A DNA stretch of 64,000 nt, from the NCBI GenBank assembly GCA_044432645.1, contig JAWXUM010000006.1:15580-79579 (forward strand), in the 5' to 3' direction. This document shows positions 53,988-61,330 of this stretch, piece by piece. Numbering within the stretch: position 1 is the stretch's first letter; each line of letters opens with the position of its first letter. The translations under genes were made by a program, and so were the position numbers. This DNA comes from SIG603 sp044432645 (lineage in GTDB: Bacteria > Bacillota > Clostridia > Oscillospirales > Acutalibacteraceae). The notes below the pieces were generated by a model. It made no database searches, had not been told where the DNA came from, and worked only from the letters and a program-made list of their open reading frames with translations.

Positions 53988-54965
53988 CTACATTTTTTCA
54001 TTCAAATAAATATCTTTAATCAAATTATCTAAATCGTCCATTGTTTTAAGCATGCCACTTCGCCTTCTAAATTCGGCTGCATTTTTTATTCCACTAATAT
54101 ACCAAGCTACGTGTTTGCGTGCCTCTATCATGCCTTTTTCTTCACCTTTGTATTCACACATCTTTTCAATATGCTTTCTAAGTGTCAAAAGTTTTTCAGC
54201 AAGCGAAACTTCTGGCAATATGAACTCAGCTTTCATATACGCATTTATATCTTTAAAAATCCAAGGGTTTCCAAGCGCTGCCCTGCCAATCATTATGCCG
54301 TCACACTTTGTTTCTTCAAGCATTTTAACAGCAGACAAAGGATCTACAACATCACCATTTCCAATAATTGGAACGGATAAATTCTCTTTTAATTCTCTAA
54401 TAATTCCCCAATCAGCAGTTGGTTTATACATCTGCTCTCTTGTTCTACCGTGAATAAACACTGCTTTTGCGCCACTGTCTTCGCAGTATTTCGCAACTTC
54501 AAGTGCATTAACGCTGTTTTTGTCCCAACCTTTTCTAATTTTAACAGTAACAGGTACATCTACAGCATTTGCCAAAGCTTTTACAAGTTGACCACAAAGT
54601 TTAGGGTCTTTCATCAAAGCACTGCCACAGTTATTCCCAGCAATTTTAGGAACAGGGCAACCCATGTTTATATCGATAAAACTAGGCTTATATTTAAGCG
54701 AAAGCTGTCCAGCTTTTGCCAAAACATCTGGCTCACTTCCAAAAAGTTGTAAGCCAACCACCGAAGTATCACGGCTTAAGTCGGCTAGTAAATTTGTTTT
54801 TTTATCGCCGTATGTCATAGCTTTTGCAGAAATCATCTCGGTTACGACAGCGCTTGCACCAAAATCAGCACAAATATTCCTAAAAGCCGTGTCAGTTACA
54901 CCAGCCATTGGTGCTAAAAACAAGTTACCGTCTATTTTTAAATTGCCAATTTTCAATTTATTCAC
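53988..54965 (-). CDS. dusB: tRNA-dihydrouridine synthase (Dus family, DusB-like)
   Basis: 325 residues. The FMN-binding start is LFLAPMAGVTDTAFRNI. The catalytic Cys lies in NMGCPVPKIAGNNCGSAL, and IGNGDV and DGIMIGRAALGNPW complete the flavin site. It reduces uridines in the tRNA D-arm. It overlaps rpe by eight bases. Confidence 0.94.
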   Translation of the reverse strand: MNKLKIGNLKIDGNLFLAPMAGVTDTAFRNICADFGASAVVTEMISAKAMTYGDKKTNLLADLSRDTSVVGLQLFGSEPDVLAKAGQLSLKYKPSFIDINMGCPVPKIAGNNCGSALMKDPKLCGQLVKALANAVDVPVTVKIRKGWDKNSVNALEVAKYCEDSGAKAVFIHGRTREQMYKPTADWGIIRELKENLSVPIIGNGDVVDPLSAVKMLEETKCDGIMIGRAALGNPWIFKDINAYMKAEFILPEVSLAEKLLTLRKHIEKMCEYKGEEKGMIEARKHVAWYISGIKNAAEFRRRSGMLKTMDDLDNLIKDIYLNEKM

Positions 54966-55590
54966 CTATATTTTGTAAAAATACTATCTCGTCATTTGGG
55001 TTTTCTGCACTGAAAACAGAAGTTCCAGCAACTGCAATGTCAACTCCACTTGCTTTGCAAATATCAATTGTTGCTCTGCCAATTCCACCGTCAACCTCAA
55101 CCAAAATTTCAGGAGCAACAGCCTTTAAAGCCTTAACTTTTTTCATTTGTTCTGGCATAAACGACTGCCCACCAAATCCTGGCTCAACTGTCATAACCAA
55201 AACCATGAAAAGTTTGTCCAAAAATGGGTATACTGTTTCTATTGGGGTATTTGGTTTTACAGCTATGGCTGGTTTCATGTCAAGCTCTATAATTTTGTCA
55301 ATAACTTCATTTGTATCGTCATCACATTCAATATGAAAACATAAAATATCTGCACCAGCATTTTTGAAGTCAGATAAGTATTTAAGTGGCTGTGAAATCA
55401 TTAAATGCACGTCAAAAGGCACATTTGTGTGTGGTTTCATAGATTTTATAATACCAGCGCCAAAGCTGATATTTGGAACAAAATGACCGTCCATTACATC
55501 CAAATGTATATAATCGGCATTTGTTATTTTGTCAAGTTCTTCTTTAAAAAAAGCGTAATTACTAGCAAGCATTGAGGGTGCTATTTTCAT
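54958..55590 (-). CDS. rpe: Ribulose-phosphate 3-epimerase
   Basis: 210 residues. KIAPSMLASNYAFFKEEL opens the barrel. YIHLDVMDGHFVPNISFG holds a metal-binding His and catalytic Asp. TVEPGFGGQSF and VDGGI are the phosphate loops. It interconverts ribulose-5-phosphate and xylulose-5-phosphate in the cytoplasm. It is the first gene of the rpe-dusB-ruvA-ruvB run, with an AAAGGA site. Confidence 0.95.
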   Translation of the reverse strand: MKIAPSMLASNYAFFKEELDKITNADYIHLDVMDGHFVPNISFGAGIIKSMKPHTNVPFDVHLMISQPLKYLSDFKNAGADILCFHIECDDDTNEVIDKIIELDMKPAIAVKPNTPIETVYPFLDKLFMVLVMTVEPGFGGQSFMPEQMKKVKALKAVAPEILVEVDGGIGRATIDICKASGVDIAVAGTSVFSAENPNDEIVFLQNIGE

Positions 55591-55694
55591 ATGTTTTTCC
55601 TTTCAAATATGAGTTTTTTTCAAAACATAATTTTTCAAATTAATTGTACCTTATTTTTCAGTTTTTTGCAAGAAAACTTACTATAATTTTTTAA

Positions 55695-55808
55695 TAAAAA
55701 GAAAGAACAGAACCGTTGCGGTCGGTTCTGTTCTTTCATAGCTTGAGGGGGTATATTGAGGAGGGTAAAAACTTGTACCAAGAAAAGTTGCGGTCCTTTT
55801 CTCAAATA
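55695..55808 (-). ncRNA. Candidate small RNA with two identical-loop hairpins and C-rich linker
   Basis: On the minus strand a TATAAT (55816-55821) is followed by a hairpin with stem AGAAAAG/CTTTTCT and loop GACCGCAA (55781-55802). The linker contains CCCTCCTC (55758-55765) and CCCCCTC (55745-55751). The 3' hairpin has 15 perfect pairs, stem GAAAGAACAGAACCG, and loop ACCGCAA (55701-55737), followed by TTTTTATT. That is an intrinsic terminator with no minus-strand gene upstream of it, because nfeD points the other way. The C-rich linker could pair with ribosome binding sites. The -35 region is poor, so another sigma factor is possible. Confidence 0.7.
55701..55737 (-). terminator. Intrinsic terminator of the candidate small RNA
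   Basis: Fifteen perfect pairs, seven-base loop, then TTTTTATT on the minus strand. The other strand lacks a T run. Confidence 0.8.
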
Positions 55809-55975
55809 CAACTACATTATATACTAAAATAAAATGATGTTTGTTACTAGTGTGTAAATAAATAACGAAATATTATTGATATATTTGTAAACAATTAATA
55901 AAAAGGTTAAAGTTAGTTATTTTGCACTAAATATAAATACAATTTATTGCCATTTTCTAAAATTTTGTAAAAAGC

Positions 55976-56004
55976 TTGCAGGTAAGTTTTGGTTGTGATA
56001 TAAT
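55976..56004 (+). promoter_or_regulatory. nfeD-SPFH operon promoter
   Basis: TTGCAG (55976-55981), 17-base spacer and TGA-TATAAT (55999-56004). Confidence 0.82.
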
Positions 56005-56031
56005 GTAATAAATAAACACAAAGGAGTGATT

Positions 56032-56463
56032 ATGGTGGACTCTCAAATTTGGCTGATTTTAATTGTAGTCGGAGTAATTCTTGAAGCTGTTAGTCCTCAA
56101 TTAGTTGCTATATGGTTTGTATTTGGTTTTGTCGCCGCACTTGTTGCAAATCTTCTAGGTGCAGGGGCTACCGTTCAAATAATAGTAGCAATAGTTGTGG
56201 CTGTAGGCTGCTTGATTGCTACAAAACCACTTGTTAAAAAAATCATGACACAAGAAGATGTAAACACTAACGCCGATAGGTACATCGGCAAAACTGCAAT
56301 TGTAACCACAGAAATTAAAGGCGATAATACCGGTAGGGTAGAGGTGTCTGGTTCTAATTGGTCAGCATTTTGCAAAGAAGACATTACCATTGAAGTTGGC
56401 ACTAAAGTGGTAGTAGAAAAAATCGAGGGAGTAAAATTCCTAGTGAAAGTTTTGGAGGTATAA
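56032..56463 (+). CDS. NfeD-like membrane protein
   Basis: 143 residues from the ATG at 56032, five bases after AAGGAG; a GTG at 56026 overlaps that site. Two or three membrane helices (IWLILIVVGVILEAV, AALVANLLGAGATVQ) are followed by an OB-fold with IGKTAIVTTEIKGDNTGRVEV. NfeD proteins team with SPFH proteins in membrane microdomains; the SPFH gene follows by one base. Confidence 0.88.
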   Translation: MVDSQIWLILIVVGVILEAVSPQLVAIWFVFGFVAALVANLLGAGATVQIIVAIVVAVGCLIATKPLVKKIMTQEDVNTNADRYIGKTAIVTTEIKGDNTGRVEVSGSNWSAFCKEDITIEVGTKVVVEKIEGVKFLVKVLEV

Positions 56464-56464
56464 T

Positions 56465-57349
56465 ATGATTTTAGCTATTTTATTCGTTTTAATTGTTGTT
56501 GTAGTCGTCGCAAATATCAAAGTTGTTCCACAGTCAGACGCTTACGTTGTTGAAAGACTTGGCACATATAACAGCACTTGGCAACGTGGACTACATGTAA
56601 AAATTCCACTACTTGATAGAATTTCTAAAAGAGTAAGTTTAAAAGAGCAAGTTGTCGATTTCCCACCTCAACCTGTTATCACAAAAGATAACGTTACAAT
56701 GCAAATTGACACAGTTGTTTATTTTCAAATAACTGACTCTAAACTTTACACTTATGGTGTAGATAGACCAATTAATGCTATCGAAAATTTAACAGCAACT
56801 ACTTTAAGAAATATAATTGGCGAAATGGAACTTGATAGCACACTTACTTCTCGTGATGTTATCAACTCTAAAATTCGTGTAATTTTGGACGAAGCAACAG
56901 ACCCATGGGGCATTAAAGTTAATCGTGTTGAACTTAAAAATATCATTCCACCTAGAGAAATTCAAGACTCTATGGAAAAACAAATGAAAGCTGAACGTGA
57001 AAGACGTGCTAAAATTTTGGACGCCGAGGGTGAAAAACGCTCTGCTATCCTTATTGCAGAAGGTCACAAAGAATCAGCAATTTTACGTGCTGACGCTGTT
57101 AGAGAAACAAAAATCAGAGAAGCTCAAGGTGAGGCTGAAGCTATTATGGAAGTTCAAAGAGCTTTGGCGGATTCAATCAAGCTTTTGAACGAGTCTTCAC
57201 CAACCGACGCTATCTTGACAATAAAAAGTCTTGAAGCATTTGCAAAAGCAGCCGACGGCCAAGCAACAAAAATCATTATTCCGTCCAATATTCAAGGAAT
57301 TGCAGGCCTTGCAAGCAGTTTAAAAGAAGTAGTAACTGACGTTAAATAA
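56465..57349 (+). CDS. SPFH-domain (stomatin/QmcA-like) protein
   Basis: 294 residues. One N-terminal membrane segment is followed by the SPFH domain (SDAYVVERLGTYNSTWQRG, TKDNVTMQIDTVVYFQI). A long helical region rich in Ala, Glu and Arg follows (KQMKAERERRAKILDAEG), and the C-terminus is hydrophobic. Such proteins form large ring assemblies on the membrane and influence protease access and fluidity. It is co-transcribed with the NfeD gene. The operon is cut off downstream by a mobile element. Confidence 0.92.
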   Translation: MILAILFVLIVVVVVANIKVVPQSDAYVVERLGTYNSTWQRGLHVKIPLLDRISKRVSLKEQVVDFPPQPVITKDNVTMQIDTVVYFQITDSKLYTYGVDRPINAIENLTATTLRNIIGEMELDSTLTSRDVINSKIRVILDEATDPWGIKVNRVELKNIIPPREIQDSMEKQMKAERERRAKILDAEGEKRSAILIAEGHKESAILRADAVRETKIREAQGEAEAIMEVQRALADSIKLLNESSPTDAILTIKSLEAFAKAADGQATKIIIPSNIQGIAGLASSLKEVVTDVK

Positions 57350-57371
57350 GGTTAATTGAAAGGGCGAAATT

Positions 57372-57401
57372 ATGTCGACATCTCATAAGGTGAGTGGCTG
57401 A
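57372..57401 (+). pseudogene. Possible severed 5' end of a chromosomal gene at the mobile-element junction
   Basis: AAAGGGCG then ATG and nine codons (MSTSHKVSG) before TGA. It has a proper ribosome site but no protein, directly where the mobile element begins. I infer that an element inserted after the first codons of a gene following the SPFH gene; a chance start is possible. Confidence 0.4.
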
Positions 57402-57437
57402 ACCCCTACTATTTTGCTAATTTTCGTATGTATTTCG

Positions 57438-57467
57438 GTGGATATTTTTTGTATCCACCGATTTATT
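57438..57467 (-). terminator. Terminator of the serine recombinase gene
   Basis: CGGTGGATA / TATCCACCG stem, nine pairs, four bases past the recombinase stop. The T run on the minus strand is weak. Confidence 0.6.
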
Positions 57468-57470
57468 TGT

Positions 57471-59135
57471 TTAAACAGCTATTTTTTCTGCTGTTTGTAT
57501 GTCTGTGGTTTCTGTTTCTTGATTTATTTTTGTTATTTGAGTATTTGGTTTTACACCTAGCAAGCCGATGTGGTTATAGTAAATCCAGATTTCTTGTTTT
57601 TTAGTTGTTTTATCTCGTTCTCCAACAACTATTTTATCAATGAATGCTCTTAGAATTTCGCCAGTTAACTTAGTCATATCGGTATACTTTTTAGCTTTTT
57701 CAATAAATTGTTCTGTATCACACATCTTATTTTTTAGTGTGGCGATTTGACGTTCAATTATAGGAAGTTTGGAATTGATCTCACTTTGCTCGGTTGCGTG
57801 GCTGTTCCATAGGATTTGAAATTGTTCTTCAGAAATTTTTTCTAGTGCTTTATCTTCGTAAATTTTAATATATAACTTTTCAAGTTCAGAACTTCTTCTT
57901 GTGAGTTTATCAAGCTGTTTAGTTAGCGTGGTAAGCTCATTTTTACTTTCTGAGTTGCTTTTATCTGCTACTGCTTGAATAAATTTATCCGTATCTTGCC
58001 TTGCAAAATGAGTAACTCTTTTGACTTCATCTAAAATTATAATTTTTAAATGATTTTCTAAAATTCTATGTGAAGTGCATTCATCTTTGCCATATTTTCT
58101 GTTAGTTGAGCAACTGAATGATGAACTTGCTTTTTCAGGTTTAGTATAATTTAGCTTTTTACCACATTTATCACAGAAGATAAGTCCTGAAAACATATTT
58201 GACACAGGTTCTTTTTTAGTTCTTCTATGTCTATTTTCTCTAACTTTTTGAGCTGTTTCCCAAATTTCTTTGCTGACTAATGCTTCGTGAGTGTTTTCAA
58301 ACCTTACTTGTTCTTCAAGTGGTCTTGTAACTCTTTTTTTATTCTTGTAGGATACAGTTGTATATTGTAAATTTACTGTATGTCCTAGATAAACCTCGTT
58401 AGATAAAATCCCAGCTACTGTTTTAGGTGACCAGTGAAATGGATGTTCTAAATCGCAATTTGCAAGTCTTGCTCCTGTTTGTGCGTAGTAGTAATAGCTT
58501 GGAGTTTCAATTTCTTTTGATGCTAAGATATTTGAAATTTGTGTTATGCCTATGCCACTTGCACATAATTTAAATATTAATTTTACTGTTTCAGCTGTAT
58601 CTGGATTTAGGACTAAAGCTTTTGGGTTTTCTGGTTTTTTCATATAACCATACGGTGCTCTTGTGCCAACTCTTTCGCCACGTTCAGCTTGAGATTGTTT
58701 TACTGCTTTGATTTTCTTACTACAATCTTTGGCATACCATTCGTTTATGATGTTTTTAAATGGTGTGAATTCGTTGTCGCCTTTGGCACTATCAACTCCG
58801 TCATTGATTGCGATAAATCTAACTCCGTAAGTTGGAAAGTCGATTTCCATAAGCTTACCCACTTGTAAATACTCACGACCTAGCCTTGACATATCTTTTA
58901 CGATTAGGGTTGAAACTTGGTTGGTTTCAATCATATTCATAACTTCCATCCAAGCTGGTCTTATAAAACTTGTGCCTGAAAAACCATCATCACTTTTAAT
59001 TATTATATTTGTAAATCCGTTATCCTTTGCGTACTTCTCTAACATTTGTTTTTGGTTTTGTATGCTGTTCGACTCACCTTGCCTTTCATCTTCTTGGCTT
59101 AATCTTAGGTATAAAACTGTGTATTTTTCTTTCAT
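57471..59135 (-). CDS. Large serine recombinase of a mobilizable element
   Basis: 554 residues. The catalytic serine is in VLYLRLSQEDE, with the resolvase motif IVKDMSRLGREYLQVG. A recombinase domain follows (PYGYMKKPENP, ILSNEVYLGHTVNLQ). A zinc ribbon has CDKCGKKLNY and later CSTNR and C in DECTSH. A coiled-coil region and a C-terminal DUF4368-like segment (EILRAFIDKIVVGERD) complete it. It excises and inserts the element, as TnpX/TndX do. A GCGAGG site precedes it. The target site is probably near 57.4 kb. Confidence 0.93.
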   Translation of the reverse strand: MKEKYTVLYLRLSQEDERQGESNSIQNQKQMLEKYAKDNGFTNIIIKSDDGFSGTSFIRPAWMEVMNMIETNQVSTLIVKDMSRLGREYLQVGKLMEIDFPTYGVRFIAINDGVDSAKGDNEFTPFKNIINEWYAKDCSKKIKAVKQSQAERGERVGTRAPYGYMKKPENPKALVLNPDTAETVKLIFKLCASGIGITQISNILASKEIETPSYYYYAQTGARLANCDLEHPFHWSPKTVAGILSNEVYLGHTVNLQYTTVSYKNKKRVTRPLEEQVRFENTHEALVSKEIWETAQKVRENRHRRTKKEPVSNMFSGLIFCDKCGKKLNYTKPEKASSSFSCSTNRKYGKDECTSHRILENHLKIIILDEVKRVTHFARQDTDKFIQAVADKSNSESKNELTTLTKQLDKLTRRSSELEKLYIKIYEDKALEKISEEQFQILWNSHATEQSEINSKLPIIERQIATLKNKMCDTEQFIEKAKKYTDMTKLTGEILRAFIDKIVVGERDKTTKKQEIWIYYNHIGLLGVKPNTQITKINQETETTDIQTAEKIAV

Positions 59136-59210
59136 ATTTTCCTCGCTTTCATTTTTGGCGAGGGTAGGTTCAAGTTAATTATACTCGAACCACCTCGCAA
59201 AGTCTAGTAA

Positions 59211-59474
59211 TTATTTTGACAAATCGTTGCCAATAATTTCTATCAATTTATCGCTAACTGATACAATATCTTCAGTTGGAAAAATTGAGTGTATTTTGTA
59301 GATTTTACCTTCTATGTCCATATATCTTTCAGATGTATGGCTTGCATCTGAAATTTCAATTTTACTATCTTTGAATATGTGAAACTGGTTATTTTCTATG
59401 GTGTCTGTTGTTTCATAAGCTCCAAAAACTTTGTTTTCCATATAATATTTAGCTTCGTTTTGTATCTCTCTCAT
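59211..59474 (-). CDS. Small protein of the mobile element (unknown)
   Basis: 87 residues starting immediately after the relaxase stop. Its ribosome site (GGGAGG) lies within the last relaxase codons, so it is coupled to relaxase translation. It is acidic, with no membrane helix or recognised motif (KIEISDASHTSERYMDIEG in the middle). It may be a mobilization accessory or a regulator; I do not recognise it. Confidence 0.65.
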   Translation of the reverse strand: MREIQNEAKYYMENKVFGAYETTDTIENNQFHIFKDSKIEISDASHTSERYMDIEGKIYKIHSIFPTEDIVSVSDKLIEIIGNDLSK

Positions 59475-60866
59475 TTAAAACCCTCCCATTTTCATATCAT
59501 TTTTCGGTGTGTAATCTATTTCATTTTCTTGTTCTTGTTTTATAGTTTCAATGTAATTTTCTACATCTTCATCATTTATATCGTTTTCATTTTGTGATTT
59601 CAACCACTCAATTAATAGGTAAACACTAGCTATTGTCAAGGCTGTTATTTCGACTATTCCTAAAATTTCAGCTAGTTCATCATCTTCATTTTCTGCTTGT
59701 TCTAACCTTTTAATCGACCACATTAGGCTATTTGTTAAAGTCCTAGTTGGTGTTTGATTAGCAGAAAAGTTATTAGACCTGTCAGCATTATGAAGTTCAG
59801 CAGAATTATTCCTATCGCTGTTTTCAAGTTGGAACAGTTCTTCTCGTTCAGCTTCCCATCCTGTTGCTGATTCCTCTGTAATATTTCTATCATTTGTTTG
59901 AGTTCCTTGAGCTCCTGATAGTATTGATGTCGGTTCTCTAGTTGTTTCACATTGTAATTTATCGACTGTATTTTCTCTTGTGAATTGTTCAGTATATCCA
60001 CAATCAACTGCTGATTGTCGAATATATAATCTATATTCTTCGCTGTCCATTTGCAACTGCTCGGCTTGTTTAATTCTTTCAATTTGTTCAATTATTTGTT
60101 GTCTAAGTTCAAATTCTCTCTCCATTCTAATTTTTAAATATCGTTCTTGGTGTAGCTTATTATCTCGGCATTTCATTCCATTTGGGCAAGTATAGGTTAT
60201 GCTTTTTCTGTTTTCTTCCCATTTAACTTGGTAACCCGCTGACTGCATTAATCTTTTAAATTGCTCTTTAGATTTTGAAAATCTCATACAATCGTCTATG
60301 GTGTTTATCAGTTTAAATTTCCAACTTTCCCCTTTTAAAGCTGAGTGATATTCCGAGGACTTCATACCTTTTAACTTTAATTCTTCTGGTTTAGGCTCGC
60401 AAATTTTACAACCATATTCCTTGCAAAGTTCGTCATTAAACTTTCTAAGTGGTATCAAATCTTTTTCTAAAAAGTGAAATTTCTTACCAGTTTCAAAGTT
60501 CACAGAATTGATTATCAAATGGGAATGTGTGTAATCTCTGTCGAAATGAGTGCTGACCAACACTTCATAATCTTTGAAATATTCAGCCAACTTTATCGCC
60601 ATTTCATGTGCAGTTTCTGGTTTAATATCTTCGTCTTTTTCAAAAGCTTGTACTAGATGAAAGAACATTTTTCCGTCAGATTTGTGATACATCAGCTTTG
60701 TATTCATAAAATCATCCACCACGCTTTTTGCTGTACAGTTCACAACACTTACAAAGTTGATGCCGTTTTCCATTGTTTTCTTGTCTTGAATACAGTATTT
60801 AATTACATTTATCATCATTCCCTTTGTCTGACTTCTTTTGTAATTTGTGAAACTTACTATTGCCAT
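59475..60866 (-). CDS. mobA: Relaxase/mobilization nuclease (MobA/VirD2 family)
   Basis: 463 residues. The N-terminal relaxase domain has HFDRDYTHSHLIINSVN with the metal-binding histidines and a tyrosine-rich start (KGMMINVIKYCIQDKK). It nicks the transfer origin and is carried with the DNA strand. The middle is low-complexity. A C-terminal hydrophobic segment (ITALTIASVYLLIEWL) suggests membrane contact. It overlaps mobC. The region 59735-60091 also encodes another protein in a different frame. Confidence 0.92.
   Translation of the reverse strand: MAIVSFTNYKRSQTKGMMINVIKYCIQDKKTMENGINFVSVVNCTAKSVVDDFMNTKLMYHKSDGKMFFHLVQAFEKDEDIKPETAHEMAIKLAEYFKDYEVLVSTHFDRDYTHSHLIINSVNFETGKKFHFLEKDLIPLRKFNDELCKEYGCKICEPKPEELKLKGMKSSEYHSALKGESWKFKLINTIDDCMRFSKSKEQFKRLMQSAGYQVKWEENRKSITYTCPNGMKCRDNKLHQERYLKIRMEREFELRQQIIEQIERIKQAEQLQMDSEEYRLYIRQSAVDCGYTEQFTRENTVDKLQCETTREPTSILSGAQGTQTNDRNITEESATGWEAEREELFQLENSDRNNSAELHNADRSNNFSANQTPTRTLTNSLMWSIKRLEQAENEDDELAEILGIVEITALTIASVYLLIEWLKSQNENDINDEDVENYIETIKQEQENEIDYTPKNDMKMGGF
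59735..60091 (-). CDS. Nested MobB-like membrane coiled-coil protein, inside the relaxase gene
   Basis: 118 codons in a different frame of the same strand. The protein has a helical coiled region (LNNSQEKIQSINYNVKQLEN, ELKELKQMIEILQRNQQQ) and a C-terminal membrane helix (TAIGIILLNFIMLTGLITF) ending KHQLGL. That layout is unlike a random shadow frame. The relaxase at the same place is low-complexity. Nested mobB genes of this form are known in ColE1-type and staphylococcal mobilization loci. The true start may lie a little downstream of 60091. Confidence 0.65.
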   Translation of the reverse strand: MNKLKELNKPSSCKWTAKNIDYIFDNQQLIVDILNNSQEKIQSINYNVKQLENRHQYYQELKELKQMIEILQRNQQQDGKLNEKNCSNLKTAIGIILLNFIMLTGLITFLLIKHQLGL

Positions 60867-61177
60867 TTACTTTCTCCTTTCTCTAAAATGTGTTTCAATC
60901 TGCGACTAATTTCTTTGAATTTATCCAATATTTCATTTAGATAAATCACTTCAATTCGTTCTAAATTCGCCAATATTACTAAGCGATTTAAGTGATTGCC
61001 GATATATCTAAGCTCGGAAATTAGTTCTTTTAGTCCGTCAAAAATTATAATTTTCTGACCTAAGCAACAGCTTATGACATATTCGCTTTGGGAAAGTTTG
61101 GCTTCTTCAGCTTTCTGTTTGATAGTTTCAAGATTTTCACTTGAAATTCTAATGCTTAATTTTTTGTTTTTCTTCAT
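60857..61177 (-). CDS. mobC: MobC-like relaxosome accessory protein
   Basis: 106 residues from the ATG at 61177, which follows AGGAGG; the open frame runs 26 codons further into the presumed oriT. The N-terminal ribbon-helix-helix is KKLSIRISSENLETIKQKAE, and the MobC motif is ELRYIGNHLNRLVILANLER. It binds DNA near oriT and helps the relaxase. It overlaps the relaxase start. Confidence 0.87.
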   Translation of the reverse strand: MKKNKKLSIRISSENLETIKQKAEEAKLSQSEYVISCCLGQKIIIFDGLKELISELRYIGNHLNRLVILANLERIEVIYLNEILDKFKEISRRLKHILEKGESKWQ

Positions 61178-61194
61178 TCGTTTCCTCCTAACAT

Positions 61195-61330
61195 GATGGG
61201 TTTGGGCTACGCCCTTTTCTTTGGCTGGCGATTGCTTTAGCAAACGACTAGACAAAGGAGATGCTTGCCTCTCTTAAAAGAGAGTGTTCGTAAATTAGTC
61301 GCTGACACCAATGACGCCACTGACACGATA
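61195..61330. other. oriT: Candidate transfer origin (oriT) upstream of mobC
   Basis: Compact inverted repeats: GGGC-TAC-GCCC (about 61204-61214), TTGCT-TT-AGCAA (about 61232-61243), and CTCTCTT/AAGAGAG (about 61269-61284). A TGACACC/TGACGCC/TGACACG series follows at about 61303-61327. The position directly upstream of mobC is usual for oriT. No nick-site consensus was recognised. Confidence 0.4.

Larger units (their letters stand above)
55591..56031. other. Intergenic region with small RNA gene, between rpe and nfeD
   Basis: 440 bases with no protein gene I would support. It contains the predicted small RNA on the minus strand (55695-55808) and the nfeD promoter on the plus strand. The stretch 55830-55970 is AT-rich and otherwise empty. 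Confidence 0.7.

Noticed and set aside
55766..55825. Possible 19-codon plus-strand ORF starting TTG after GGAGGG
   Set aside because: Its ribosome-like site is the complement of the C-rich linker of the small RNA, there is no downstream gene it could lead, and no plus-strand terminator follows. The minus-strand RNA explains the structure better.
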